A stretch of 7,886 nucleotides of DNA. It comes from Burkholderiales bacterium (lineage in GTDB: Bacteria > Pseudomonadota > Gammaproteobacteria > Burkholderiales > Burkholderiaceae_E). Position numbers and translations under genes: made by a program. Positions 1 through 6,476 of the stretch are shown here, piece by piece. Under the pieces are notes generated by a model. That model was not told the DNA's origin and did no database searches. It worked only from the letters and a program-made list of their open reading frames with translations. Position 1 is the stretch's first letter, and each line of letters begins with the position of its first letter. The stretch lies in contig CP070753.1 in the NCBI GenBank assembly GCA_020348765.1, positions 2,239,805 through 2,247,690 of the forward strand, read 5' to 3'.

Positions 1-164
1 GACTGTGCGGACGGCTGGGCGGACGGCTGGGCGGACGGCTGGGCGGACGTCTGGGCGGACGGCTGCTGCGGTGCCGCCAGCAGAGACGCCAGCGCCAGGG
101 CCAGCATCCCGGCCGGCCGGCGCGCGGCCATCCTGGCCCAACCCGTTGCGCCCGCGCCGCTCAT
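1..164 (-). CDS. Exported protein with PSAQ repeats, 5' part only
   Basis: This is the N-terminal 54 codons of a protein that runs off the left edge. Its ATG (164-162) overlaps the TGA of the upstream membrane-protein gene as ATGA, implying translational coupling; no strong Shine-Dalgarno is visible. An in-frame ATG at codon 12 (131-129) is an alternative start and would give a more classical signal peptide: MAARRPAG, then the hydrophobic stretch MLALALASLLAA. Immediately after come five tetrapeptides, PSAQ-TSAQ-PSAQ-PSAQ-PSAQ, a low-complexity Pro/Ser/Ala/Gln stretch expected to be extended and probably periplasmic. The rest of the protein is outside the window, so its domain cannot be seen. 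In related genomes a DUF3106-type periplasmic protein often follows the sigma factor and DUF3619 gene, so that is the first guess, from synteny only. Export is well supported; identity is not. Confidence 0.6.
   Translation of the reverse strand, partial: MSGAGATGWARMAARRPAGMLALALASLLAAPQQPSAQTSAQPSAQPSAQPSAQ
3..62 (-). repeat. Five tandem 12-bp repeats, in frame
   Basis: On the plus strand the unit is ctgggcggacgg, at 3-14, 15-26, 27-38, 39-50 and 51-62. The copies are identical except for one base in the first (ctgtgcggacgg, silent) and one in the fourth (final g to t, giving Thr for Pro). Read on the minus strand each unit encodes PSAQ or TSAQ. Because the unit is a multiple of three, copy-number change would lengthen or shorten the protein without a frameshift. 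The array might continue beyond the left edge. Confidence 0.9.
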
Positions 165-571
165 CGCCGCATGTTCACCACGTAGACGCCGAACCCGCGG
201 TCGGCATAGGCCGCGATCGGCAGTTCGTCCGTCAGCAGGTCGACCTCGACCTGTGCCACCTCTTCGGCCTCTCGTCGATCGCGCCAGGCGTCGGAGACGA
301 CCAAGGCCAGCACGATCAGCACCATTGGCAGCAGTGCCGCGACCCGCCGCCAGCCGAACAGCGGTGCGAACTCGCTCAGCGCACGCCCTGGTGCCGGTGT
401 CGCAATCGGCAGCGACGCGCGCGCGGCAGCGGGCGCGCGCTCCGGCGTGCGGCGGGCCTCGATAGCACGCGCCCGCGCGGCGGCCAGGCGGGTGGCGACC
501 CGCTCGGGCACGCGTGCGGCCGACGCGTCCAGCGCGGCCCTTGCGGTGCGAATGACGTCCTCGTCGGTCAT
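161..571 (-). CDS. DUF3619-like single-pass membrane protein
   Basis: The product is 136 residues, starting MTDEDVIRTARAALD. The start is the ATG at 571-569, which overlaps the sigma factor's TGA as ATGA and has a GGGGA Shine-Dalgarno eight bases upstream. Residues 1-50 are helical, Ala/Arg-rich and soluble-looking. A single transmembrane segment covers about residues 77-94 (VAALLPMVLIVLALVVSD). The C-terminal 40 residues are acidic and end with a DLLTDELPIAAYADRGF motif at about 111-127. That architecture and tail resemble the DUF3619 family, small proteins of unknown function usually encoded next to an ECF-like sigma factor. Position and single-pass topology make a role as membrane-bound regulator of the sigma factor attractive, but no known anti-sigma domain (ZAS zinc motif, FecR) is visible. 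Topology is ambiguous because Arg residues flank both sides of the segment. Confidence 0.75.
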   Translation of the reverse strand: MTDEDVIRTARAALDASAARVPERVATRLAAARARAIEARRTPERAPAAARASLPIATPAPGRALSEFAPLFGWRRVAALLPMVLIVLALVVSDAWRDRREAEEVAQVEVDLLTDELPIAAYADRGFGVYVVNMRR

Positions 572-1131
572 GGTGTGATTCCCCGGGCCCTGAGCGCCAG
601 GGCGAGGGCGCGCGTGGCACGCGAGCAGTGGGTCTTGACGCTCCCCTCCGAGCAACCCATCACGGTCGCGGTCTCGGCCACGTCCATATCCTCCCAGTAA
701 CGCAGCAGGAATGCCTCACGTTGACGCTGGGGCAGCGCCTGCACGGCCTCCTCGATGATCGCCAGCAGCTGCTCGCGCTCGTACTGCTCGGCCGCGCCCT
801 CGGCCTCGATGGTGCCATCCGCGGCCGCCAATGTCTCCAGCAGGTCGCCGTCCTCCTGGCCTGGCGCGCGCAGCGCCGAGAACAGGCTCACCCAGGCATT
901 GCGGACCTTCTGGCGCCGAAAGTGGTCGTGGACGATGTTCTGCAGGATGCGGTGAAAGAGCAACGGCAGCTCCGCGACCGGCTTGTCCCCGTAGCGCTCG
1001 GCAAGCCGCAGCATCGCGTCCTGCACCAGGTCCAGTGCGACGTCGTCATTGCGCACCGCGAACGCCGCCTGCCTGAAGGCGCGGCGCTCGACCGACTCCA
1101 GAAACGCGGCGAGTTCGTCTCGAGAGGCCAT
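568..1131 (-). CDS. RNA polymerase sigma factor, ECF-type sigma-70
   Basis: The product is 187 residues. Sigma region 2 spans about residues 10-80 and includes VALDLVQDAMLRLAERYG (core binding and -10 recognition) and LFHRILQNIVHDHFRRQK. An acidic linker follows at 90-120. Region 4 covers 125-178, with LPQRQREAFLLRYWEDMDVAE and the helix-turn-helix VMGCSEGSVKTHCSRA, which recognises the -35 element. Only regions 2 and 4 are present, as in ECF factors, and the length is normal. I place the start at the ATG at 1131-1129 (MASRDEL) because the 68 codons upstream in the same frame are Arg/Pro/Ala-rich and unlike any sigma N-terminus; no good Shine-Dalgarno precedes it. The 3' end overlaps the membrane-protein gene by 4 nt, so the two are made together, as for sigma factor and regulator pairs. 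The signal it responds to and its regulon cannot be read from the sequence. Confidence 0.9.
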   Translation of the reverse strand: MASRDELAAFLESVERRAFRQAAFAVRNDDVALDLVQDAMLRLAERYGDKPVAELPLLFHRILQNIVHDHFRRQKVRNAWVSLFSALRAPGQEDGDLLETLAAADGTIEAEGAAEQYEREQLLAIIEEAVQALPQRQREAFLLRYWEDMDVAETATVMGCSEGSVKTHCSRATRALALALRARGITP

Positions 1132-1182
1132 GCGGTGCCAGCGGTGCTCGGGTTCCGGCTGCTGCGGTGCCGTGAGTTGGCG

Positions 1183-1191
1183 ATCGTAGCA
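1183..1191 (-). promoter_or_regulatory. Possible extended -10 for the sigma factor gene
   Basis: Read on the minus strand this is TGC-TACGAT, matching the extended -10 pattern TGn followed by a hexamer four of six like TATAAT. It lies about 52 bases upstream of the sigma factor ATG. No recognisable -35 hexamer sits 16-18 bases upstream (the sequence there is pure GC), so this could be chance or a promoter for a different sigma factor. Confidence 0.3.
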
Positions 1192-1220
1192 GAGGACCCG
1201 GCAGGCGCCGGCACCGGGCC

Positions 1221-1232
1221 CCGGCGCGCCGG
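1221..1232. repeat. Perfect 12-bp palindrome CCGGCGCGCCGG
   Basis: The 12 bases equal their own reverse complement. The site lies 28 bp upstream of the candidate ilv -35 and about 90 bp from the sigma factor start, where an operator could sit. In such GC-rich sequence a GC-only palindrome is weak evidence of function. Confidence 0.5.
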
Positions 1233-1259
1233 CGGCGCCCGCCGGGCGGGGGCGTTCGC

Positions 1260-1288
1260 TTGACCGCGATGCTGCGCTGCGGTAACGT
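1260..1288 (+). promoter_or_regulatory. Candidate sigma-70 promoter of ilvBNC
   Basis: TTGACC at 1260-1265 matches five of six bases of the -35 consensus. TAACGT at 1283-1288 matches three of six of the -10. The spacing is exactly 17 bp. Transcription would start near 1295 and give an untranslated leader of about 250 nt before ilvB. The poor -10 suggests a modest or activator-dependent promoter. The call rests on the strong -35 and ideal spacing. Confidence 0.5.
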
Positions 1289-1458
1289 CCGCGCCTCAAC
1301 CAGCAGGCGGTACTCCGCGGCGCCGGCGCAGCCACAGCGTCGTCCTGCGGGCGGCCGCACGTCTTTCGGAGGGTGGCGTACCCGCCGCGCTCGTGACAAG
1401 ATTCGCAACGGGCCGAGGCATCCCACGAGGCTGCTCAGGCACATCCGTTCAACCTCTA

Positions 1459-1477
1459 AGGCCCCGCTTCGAGGCCT
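1459..1477 (+). other. Hairpin in ilv leader (AGGCC/GGCCT)
   Basis: A 5-bp perfect stem, AGGCC at 1459-1463 with GGCCT at 1473-1477, encloses a 9-base loop. It lies about 67 bases before the ilvB start. Alone it is marginal; it is listed because a second hairpin follows within eight bases. Confidence 0.3.
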
Positions 1478-1484
1478 GTGTCGT

Positions 1485-1500
1485 CGCGCCAGCGGGCGCG
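1485..1500 (+). other. GC hairpin in ilv leader (CGCGCC/GGCGCG)
   Basis: A 6-bp all-GC stem closes a 4-base AGCG loop and ends 33 bases before the ilvB ribosome binding site. No T-run follows, so it is not a standard intrinsic terminator. It could stabilise the leader, pause polymerase, or be chance in GC-rich DNA. Confidence 0.35.
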
Positions 1501-1533
1501 TCGGTGCCGGCGGGCGGGCTCCCTGGATCTTGA

Positions 1534-1538
1534 AAGGA
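1534..1538 (+). promoter_or_regulatory. Ribosome binding site fixing the ilvB start
   Basis: AAGGA lies six bases before the ATG at 1545. It decides the start, because the same reading frame is open for a further 285 bases upstream and several longer starts would otherwise be possible. Confidence 0.8.
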
Positions 1539-1544
1539 TTCACC

Positions 1545-3266
1545 ATGGAACTCTCAGGCGCGGAAATCGTCGTGCGCTGCCTCCAGGAAGAGGGCGTCGA
1601 GCACGTGTTCGGCTATCCCGGCGGCGCGGTCCTGTTCATCTACGACGAGATCTTCAAGCAGGACAAGTTCAAGCACATCCTGGTGCGCCACGAGCAGGCG
1701 GCCGTTCACGCGGCCGACGCCTACTCGCGCTCGACCAACAAGGTGGGCGTGGCGCTGGTCACCAGCGGCCCGGGCGTGACCAATGCGGTCACCGGCATCG
1801 CCACCGCGTACATGGACTCGGTGCCGCTGGTCGTGATCAGCGGCCAGGTGCCGACCCATGCGATCGGCGAGGACGCGTTCCAGGAATGCGACGCGGTCGG
1901 CATCACGCGCCCGTGCGTCAAGCACAACTTCCTGGTCAAGGATGTCAAGGACGTGGCCGCGACGATACGCAAGGCGTTTCACATCGCGGCCAGCGGTCGT
2001 CCGGGCCCGGTGCTGGTCGACATCCCGAAGGACGTCACGCGCAACAAGTGCCGTTACGAATACCCGAAGACGGTGTCGATGCGCTCGTACAACCCGGTCG
2101 TCAAGGGCCACCAGGGGCAGCTGAAGAAGGCGGTGCAGCTGATCCTCAATGCCGAGCGGCCGATGATCTACACCGGCGGCGGCGTGATCCTGGCCGATGC
2201 GTCCGACGAGCTGCGGCGCCTGGTCGATCTGCTCGGCTTTCCGTGCACGAACACCCTGATGGGGCTGGGCGCATTTCCGGCAACCGACCCGAAGTTCGTC
2301 GGCATGCCGGGCATGCACGGCACCTACGAAGCCAACATGGCGATGCAGAACTGCGACCTGCTGGTGGCGATCGGTGCCCGGTTCGACGACCGCGTGATCG
2401 GCAACCCGAAGCACTTCGCGCAGAACCCGCACAAGATCGTGCACATCGACATCGATCCGTCATCGATCTCCAAGCGGGTCAAGGTCGACGTGCCGGTGGT
2501 CGGCGACGTGCGCCAGTGCGTGAGCGACCTGATCGAGCAGATCGAGGCCGCGCTCGCCGCCGGACAGAACACCAACGCTCGGGCCTTGCAAGCCTGGTGG
2601 AACCAGATCGGCGAGTGGCGCAAGCGTGACTGCCTGAAGTACGACCGCGCCAGTGAGTTGATCAAGCCGCAGTACGTGGTCGAGAAGCTCTGGGAGGTCA
2701 CGCGCGGCGACGCGTTCATCACCTCCGACGTCGGCCAGCACCAGATGTGGGCGGCCCAGTTCTACAAGTTCGACAAGCCGCGGCGCTGGATCAATTCGGG
2801 CGGGCTCGGGACGATGGGTGTGGGCCTGCCGTACGCGATGGGTGTGAAGCTGGCCCACCCGGACGCGCAGGTGGTGTGCATCACCGGCGAGGCCTCGGTG
2901 CAGATGTGCATCCAGGAGCTGTCGACCTGCCGCCAGTACAACATCCCGGTCAAGATCGTGAACCTGAACAACCGCTACCTGGGCATGGTGCGCCAGTGGC
3001 AGCAGATCGAGTACGGCAGCCGCTATTCGGAGTCGTACATGGACGCGCTGCCGGATTTCGTCGCGCTGGCCGAGGCCTACGGACACGTGGGCATGCGCAT
3101 CGAGCGCCCGGCCGACGTCGAGCCGGCGCTGCGCGAGGCGTTCGAAGCGCATGCCGATCGGCTCGTGTTCCTGGACTTCATCACCGACCAGACCGAGAAC
3201 GTCTGGCCGATGGTGCAAGGTGGCAAGGGCCTGACCGAGATGCTGCTCGGTGCGGAAGATCTGTGA
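1545..3266 (+). CDS. ilvB: Acetolactate synthase, large (catalytic) subunit
   Basis: The 573-residue enzyme condenses two pyruvates to acetolactate, or pyruvate with 2-ketobutyrate to acetohydroxybutyrate, the first shared step of branched-chain amino acid synthesis, using ThDP, Mg2+ and FAD in the cytoplasm. The N-terminal ThDP domain shows FGYPGGAVLFIYDEI and the catalytic Glu50 in RHEQAAVHAADAYSR. The central FAD-type domain shows GARFDDRVIG. The C-terminal ThDP domain shows the metal-binding motif at 448-476 and YLGMVRQWQ at 478-486, including the Trp485 that in homologues shapes 2-ketobutyrate preference. Length is normal. The motif usually written GDGS reads GEAS here: Glu replaces the Mg-binding Asp449, Ala replaces Gly450, while the closing NN at 475-476 is intact. 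I recall GEGS in proteobacterial relatives, so the Glu is expected and the Ala is the unusual residue. The ilvN start lies 10 bases downstream of the stop. The name ilvI would be equally valid. Confidence 0.97.
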   Translation: MELSGAEIVVRCLQEEGVEHVFGYPGGAVLFIYDEIFKQDKFKHILVRHEQAAVHAADAYSRSTNKVGVALVTSGPGVTNAVTGIATAYMDSVPLVVISGQVPTHAIGEDAFQECDAVGITRPCVKHNFLVKDVKDVAATIRKAFHIAASGRPGPVLVDIPKDVTRNKCRYEYPKTVSMRSYNPVVKGHQGQLKKAVQLILNAERPMIYTGGGVILADASDELRRLVDLLGFPCTNTLMGLGAFPATDPKFVGMPGMHGTYEANMAMQNCDLLVAIGARFDDRVIGNPKHFAQNPHKIVHIDIDPSSISKRVKVDVPVVGDVRQCVSDLIEQIEAALAAGQNTNARALQAWWNQIGEWRKRDCLKYDRASELIKPQYVVEKLWEVTRGDAFITSDVGQHQMWAAQFYKFDKPRRWINSGGLGTMGVGLPYAMGVKLAHPDAQVVCITGEASVQMCIQELSTCRQYNIPVKIVNLNNRYLGMVRQWQQIEYGSRYSESYMDALPDFVALAEAYGHVGMRIERPADVEPALREAFEAHADRLVFLDFITDQTENVWPMVQGGKGLTEMLLGAEDL

Positions 3267-3276
3267 GGACGGCGCG

Positions 3277-3768
3277 ATGAGACACATCATCTCGATCCTG
3301 CTCGAGAACGAGCCGGGGGCGCTGTCGCGCGTGGTGGGCCTGTTCTCGGCACGCGGCTACAACATCCACACGCTGACCGTGGCGCCGACCGAGGACGCGT
3401 CGCTGTCGCGCATGACCGTCGTGACCGTGGGCTCGGACGACGTGATCGAGCAGATCACCAAGCAGCTGAACCGGCTGGTCGACGTGGTCAAGGTGGTCGA
3501 CCTGACCGAGAGCGCGCACATCGAGCGTGAACTGATGCTGATCAAGCTGCGCGCGGTCGGCAAGGAGCGCGAGGAGATCAAGCGCATGGCCGACATCTTT
3601 CGCGGCCGCATCATCGACGTCACCGAAAAGAGCTACACGATCGAGCTGACCGGCGACGGTGCCAAGCTCGACGCTTTCATCGAGGCGATCGACAGCGGCA
3701 CCATTCTCGAGACCGTGCGCACCGGGACCTCCGGCGTCGCGCGCGGCGAGCGGGTTCTGAAAGTCTGA
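3277..3768 (+). CDS. ilvN: Acetolactate synthase, small (regulatory) subunit
   Basis: The 163-residue regulatory partner of IlvB raises its activity and confers feedback inhibition by valine. Residues 2-76 form an ACT domain: ISILLENEPGALSRVVGLFS, GYNIHTLTVAPTED and SRMTVVTVG. Asn11, Gly14 and Asn29 fall in the loops that bind valine in Escherichia coli IlvH, so valine sensitivity is expected. The C-terminal domain (about 80-163) carries IERELMLIKL, IFRGRIIDVT and the ending SGVARGERVLKV. The length matches the roughly 160-residue proteobacterial form. I chose the ATG at 3277 over an upstream ATG at 3250, which lies inside ilvB, because homologues begin MRxI and GAGGA (3265-3269) sits seven bases before it. 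That Shine-Dalgarno overlaps the ilvB stop, consistent with coupled translation of the two subunits. The gene is often also named ilvH. Confidence 0.96.
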   Translation: MRHIISILLENEPGALSRVVGLFSARGYNIHTLTVAPTEDASLSRMTVVTVGSDDVIEQITKQLNRLVDVVKVVDLTESAHIERELMLIKLRAVGKEREEIKRMADIFRGRIIDVTEKSYTIELTGDGAKLDAFIEAIDSGTILETVRTGTSGVARGERVLKV

Positions 3769-4800
<1,032 letters not shown>

Positions 4801-4809
4801 GCCGTGGCC

Positions 4810-4835
4810 GCGACCGGAGCCCGCGTTTCGGTCGC
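4810..4835 (+). other. 7-bp hairpin between ilvC and the oxygenase gene
   Basis: GCGACCG at 4810-4816 pairs perfectly with CGGTCGC at 4829-4835 around a 12-base loop, starting 10 bases after the ilvC stop. No T-run follows, so it is not a normal intrinsic terminator. It may protect the 3' end of the ilv mRNA, serve as a processing site, or reduce read-through into the next gene. Confidence 0.4.
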
Positions 4836-4861
4836 TCGCCGTCGGTCCAAGCCGTCGCGAA

Positions 4862-5749
4862 ATGAGCAACCCGGCAACGAAGGCTGCGTTCCCGGCTCCG
4901 CTGCCGGCGCAGTGGCAGGACTGGATCGCGACCAACGTCGTGCGCGGGTGCTCGGACGCCGACCTGCTCGACGTGATGCGCGAGCAGGGCTTCGAGCCGG
5001 CGTACGCGAGCGTGGCGATCAGCGTCGTGCGCGCGATGACCGTGCGCGTGCGGGCCGGTGTCCCGGGTCTGCTCGAGGGTGCGCGGGCCGATCGTCTGCC
5101 GGCGGCGATGGCCGGGGACGCGGAGAGCACGGTCTCGCTGCTCGGCGAGCCGGCCCGGATCGTGTTCTCGCTGCACGAGCCGAACGTGGCCCTGCTCGAG
5201 GGCATGCTGTCGGACAGCGAGGGCGACGAGCTGATCGCGCTGGCCGCCGGAAGGCTCGAGCGCTCCGAAGTGGTCGACCGCGACACCGGCCGCTTCGAGG
5301 TCAGCGGCGTGCGCACCAGCGAGGGCACGCACTTCGTGCGCGGCGAGTACCCCGTCGTGGACCGGCTCGAGCGTCGCGTCGCGGCCCTGACCGGCCGCCC
5401 GGTCGAGCATGGCGAGCCGCTGCAGATCCTGCGCTACCGTGTCGGCGGCGAGTACCTGCCGCACCATGACTATTTCGATCCCGGCGAACCGGGTACGCCG
5501 ACGCTGATGGCGCAGGGCGGGCAGCGGATCGCGACGCTGGTCCTGTACCTGAACGACGTGCCCGCCGGCGGCGAGACCGCATTCCCCGAGATCGACCTCG
5601 TGGTGCGGCCGCGCCGCGGCGCGGCGGTCTACTTCGACTACCTGAACCAGGCCGGGCTGCTGGACGCGCGCCTGCTGCATGCGGGGCGCCCGGTGCGCCG
5701 CGGCGAGAAGTGGATCGCGACCAAGTGGATCCGCCAGGACCGGTACTAA
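4862..5749 (+). CDS. 2OG-Fe(II) dioxygenase, prolyl-4-hydroxylase-like
   Basis: The 295-residue protein has a C-terminal prolyl-4-hydroxylase (P4Hc) domain at about 98-291. Predicted iron ligands are His201 and Asp203 (LPHHDYF) and His273 (LLHAGRP). Lys283 ([12 protein letters not shown]), 10 residues after the distal histidine, should bind the 2-oxoglutarate carboxylate. The 72-residue gap between His201 and His273 matches collagen-type P4H enzymes. Other family signs are [11 protein letters not shown] (149-158), [19 protein letters not shown] and [19 protein letters not shown]. Full catalysis is expected: O2- and 2-oxoglutarate-dependent hydroxylation, probably of a proline in a protein or peptide, but the substrate cannot be read from sequence. 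Residues 1-97 are outside this domain; residues 17-60 look like a small helical bundle with an [15 protein letters not shown] segment reminiscent of UBA-type helices (inference). No signal peptide is seen, so it is cytoplasmic. It starts 61 bases after ilvC without a clear Shine-Dalgarno. Confidence 0.88.
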   Translation: MSNPATKAAFPAPLPAQWQDWIATNVVRGCSDADLLDVMREQGFEPAYASVAISVVRAMTVRVRAGVPGLLEGARADRLPAAMAGDAESTVSLLGEPARIVFSLHEPNVALLEGMLSDSEGDELIALAAGRLERSEVVDRDTGRFEVSGVRTSEGTHFVRGEYPVVDRLERRVAALTGRPVEHGEPLQILRYRVGGEYLPHHDYFDPGEPGTPTLMAQGGQRIATLVLYLNDVPAGGETAFPEIDLVVRPRRGAAVYFDYLNQAGLLDARLLHAGRPVRRGEKWIATKWIRQDRY

Positions 5750-5769
5750 GCCCGCGCACCCCGGCGGGC
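5750..5769 (+). terminator. Hairpin after the oxygenase gene
   Basis: GCCCGC at 5750-5755 pairs with GCGGGC at 5764-5769 around an 8-base loop, directly after the stop codon. Stem position suits a terminator, but the following bases (ggtcaactagaatcc) contain no T-run, so intrinsic termination is doubtful. Confidence 0.3.
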
Positions 5770-5776
5770 GGTCAAC

Positions 5777-5782
5777 TAGAAT
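5777..5782 (+). promoter_or_regulatory. Candidate -10 element for psd-pssA
   Basis: TAGAAT matches five of six bases of the TATAAT consensus and lies 46 bases before the psd ATG. It is one of very few AT-rich hexamers nearby. No good -35 is present at 16-18 bp, where the sequence overlaps the preceding hairpin. It also lies inside an imperfect inverted repeat, 5771-5795, so the site could be regulated by occlusion. psd may also be reached by read-through from upstream. Confidence 0.4.
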
Positions 5783-5828
5783 CCGGGTTCTGACCTTTCG
5801 CTTGCGCTCCGTTGCGTCCGGCCCGTCG

Positions 5829-6476
5829 ATGTCGCCCGACTATCCGCACCCGATCATTGCCCGCGAGGGCTGGCTGTACCTCGGCGCTTCGCTGGCGCTC
5901 GCGGTCGTCGTCGCCGCCGCGGCTGGCTGGGTCTGGTCGATCCCGTTCGGGCTGCTGGCGCTGTTCGTACTCCAGTTCTTTCGCGACCCGCCGCGCACGG
6001 CGCCCGAGGGTGCCGGCCTGGTGCTGGCGCCGGCCGACGGGCGAATCGTGGCGGTCGAAGCGGCGCGCGACCCGTACGCCGATCGCGAGGCGCTGAAGAT
6101 CAGCGTGTTCATGAACGTGTTCAACGTGCACTCGAACCGGGCGCCGGTCGACGGGCACATCGAGCGCGTGGCCTATTTCCCGGGTGGCTTCGTCAATGCC
6201 GATCTGGACAAGGCGTCCGAGGAGAACGAGCGCAACGCGCTGGTGATCCGCCGCGACGACGGGGTGCAGGTCACCTGCGTGCAGATCGCCGGCCTGGTCG
6301 CGCGGCGCATCCTGTGCTACGTCGCCGAGGGGGATCGGCTCGAGCGCGGCCAGCGTTTCGGGTTCATTCGCTTCGGCTCGCGGGTCGACGTCTACATCCC
6401 GCCGTCGGGTACGCCGCGCGTTGCGATCGGCGAAAAGGTGCACGCCACCACGTCCGTGCTGGCGGAGCTGCCGTGA
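5829..6476 (+). CDS. psd: Phosphatidylserine decarboxylase, short form
   Basis: The 215-residue membrane-associated enzyme decarboxylates phosphatidylserine to phosphatidylethanolamine, the step after PssA. Two hydrophobic segments lie at about 14-34 and 37-51. The catalytic region shows APADGRIV (Asp70), [21 protein letters not shown] (His101 within it), [20 protein letters not shown] and [10 protein letters not shown]. The C-terminal [11 protein letters not shown] motif contains Gly183-Ser184, the self-cleavage point where serine becomes the pyruvoyl cofactor, giving a large beta and a small alpha chain. The roughly 215-residue length and GS rather than LGST motif mark the short form common in bacteria that pair it with a CDP-alcohol transferase-type PssA. 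The start is the ATG at 5829; its Shine-Dalgarno is poor, but the sequence [15 protein letters not shown] is family-like and the upstream in-frame sequence is not. It overlaps pssA by four bases. Confidence 0.95.
   Translation: MSPDYPHPIIAREGWLYLGASLALAVVVAAAAGWVWSIPFGLLALFVLQFFRDPPRTAPEGAGLVLAPADGRIVAVEAARDPYADREALKISVFMNVFNVHSNRAPVDGHIERVAYFPGGFVNADLDKASEENERNALVIRRDDGVQVTCVQIAGLVARRILCYVAEGDRLERGQRFGFIRFGSRVDVYIPPSGTPRVAIGEKVHATTSVLAELP

Larger units (their letters stand above)
1132..1544. other. 413-bp divergent intergenic region, no gene
   Basis: This gap separates the leftward sigma factor gene from rightward ilvB. Its left part (about 1200-1258) is almost pure G+C and rich in inverted repeats, including a perfect 12-bp palindrome at 1221-1232. 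The right part carries the candidate ilv promoter, a leader of about 250 nt and two hairpins. The ilvB frame stays open back to 1260, but its codons (Arg/Ala/Gly-rich, no similarity to acetolactate synthase) and the strong ribosome binding site at 1534 argue it is non-coding. I looked for a short leader peptide rich in Val, Leu or Ile codons with a proper start and found none. No tRNA or known riboswitch was recognised. Confidence 0.75.

Noticed and set aside
5..700. Plus-strand open frame beginning with an Arg/Thr/Ala/Gly repeat
   Set aside because: It is the complement of the minus-strand tandem repeat, the membrane-protein gene and the sigma factor 3' end, which have proper starts, coupling overlaps and family features.
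1132..1335. N-terminal extension of the sigma factor by 68 residues
   Set aside because: The extra residues are Arg/Pro/Ala/Gly-rich, derive from the GC-rich palindromic stretch, and precede a normal sigma region 2 starting at MASRDEL.
1399..1460. Possible attenuation leader peptide in the ilv leader
   Set aside because: The frame ending in TAA at 1458-1460 has no ATG, GTG or TTG start after the preceding in-frame stop and is not enriched in Val, Leu or Ile codons.
1260..1544. N-terminal extension of ilvB by up to 95 residues
   Set aside because: The frame is open only because stops are rare in GC-rich sequence. The extension is Arg/Ala-rich with no family similarity, would overlap the candidate promoter, and a strong AAGGA site precedes the ATG at 1545.
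2302..2316. GCATGC-CGG-GCATGC repeat inside ilvB
   Set aside because: It encodes the ordinary segment GMPGMHG of acetolactate synthase; the duplicated ATG-containing codons explain the repeat.
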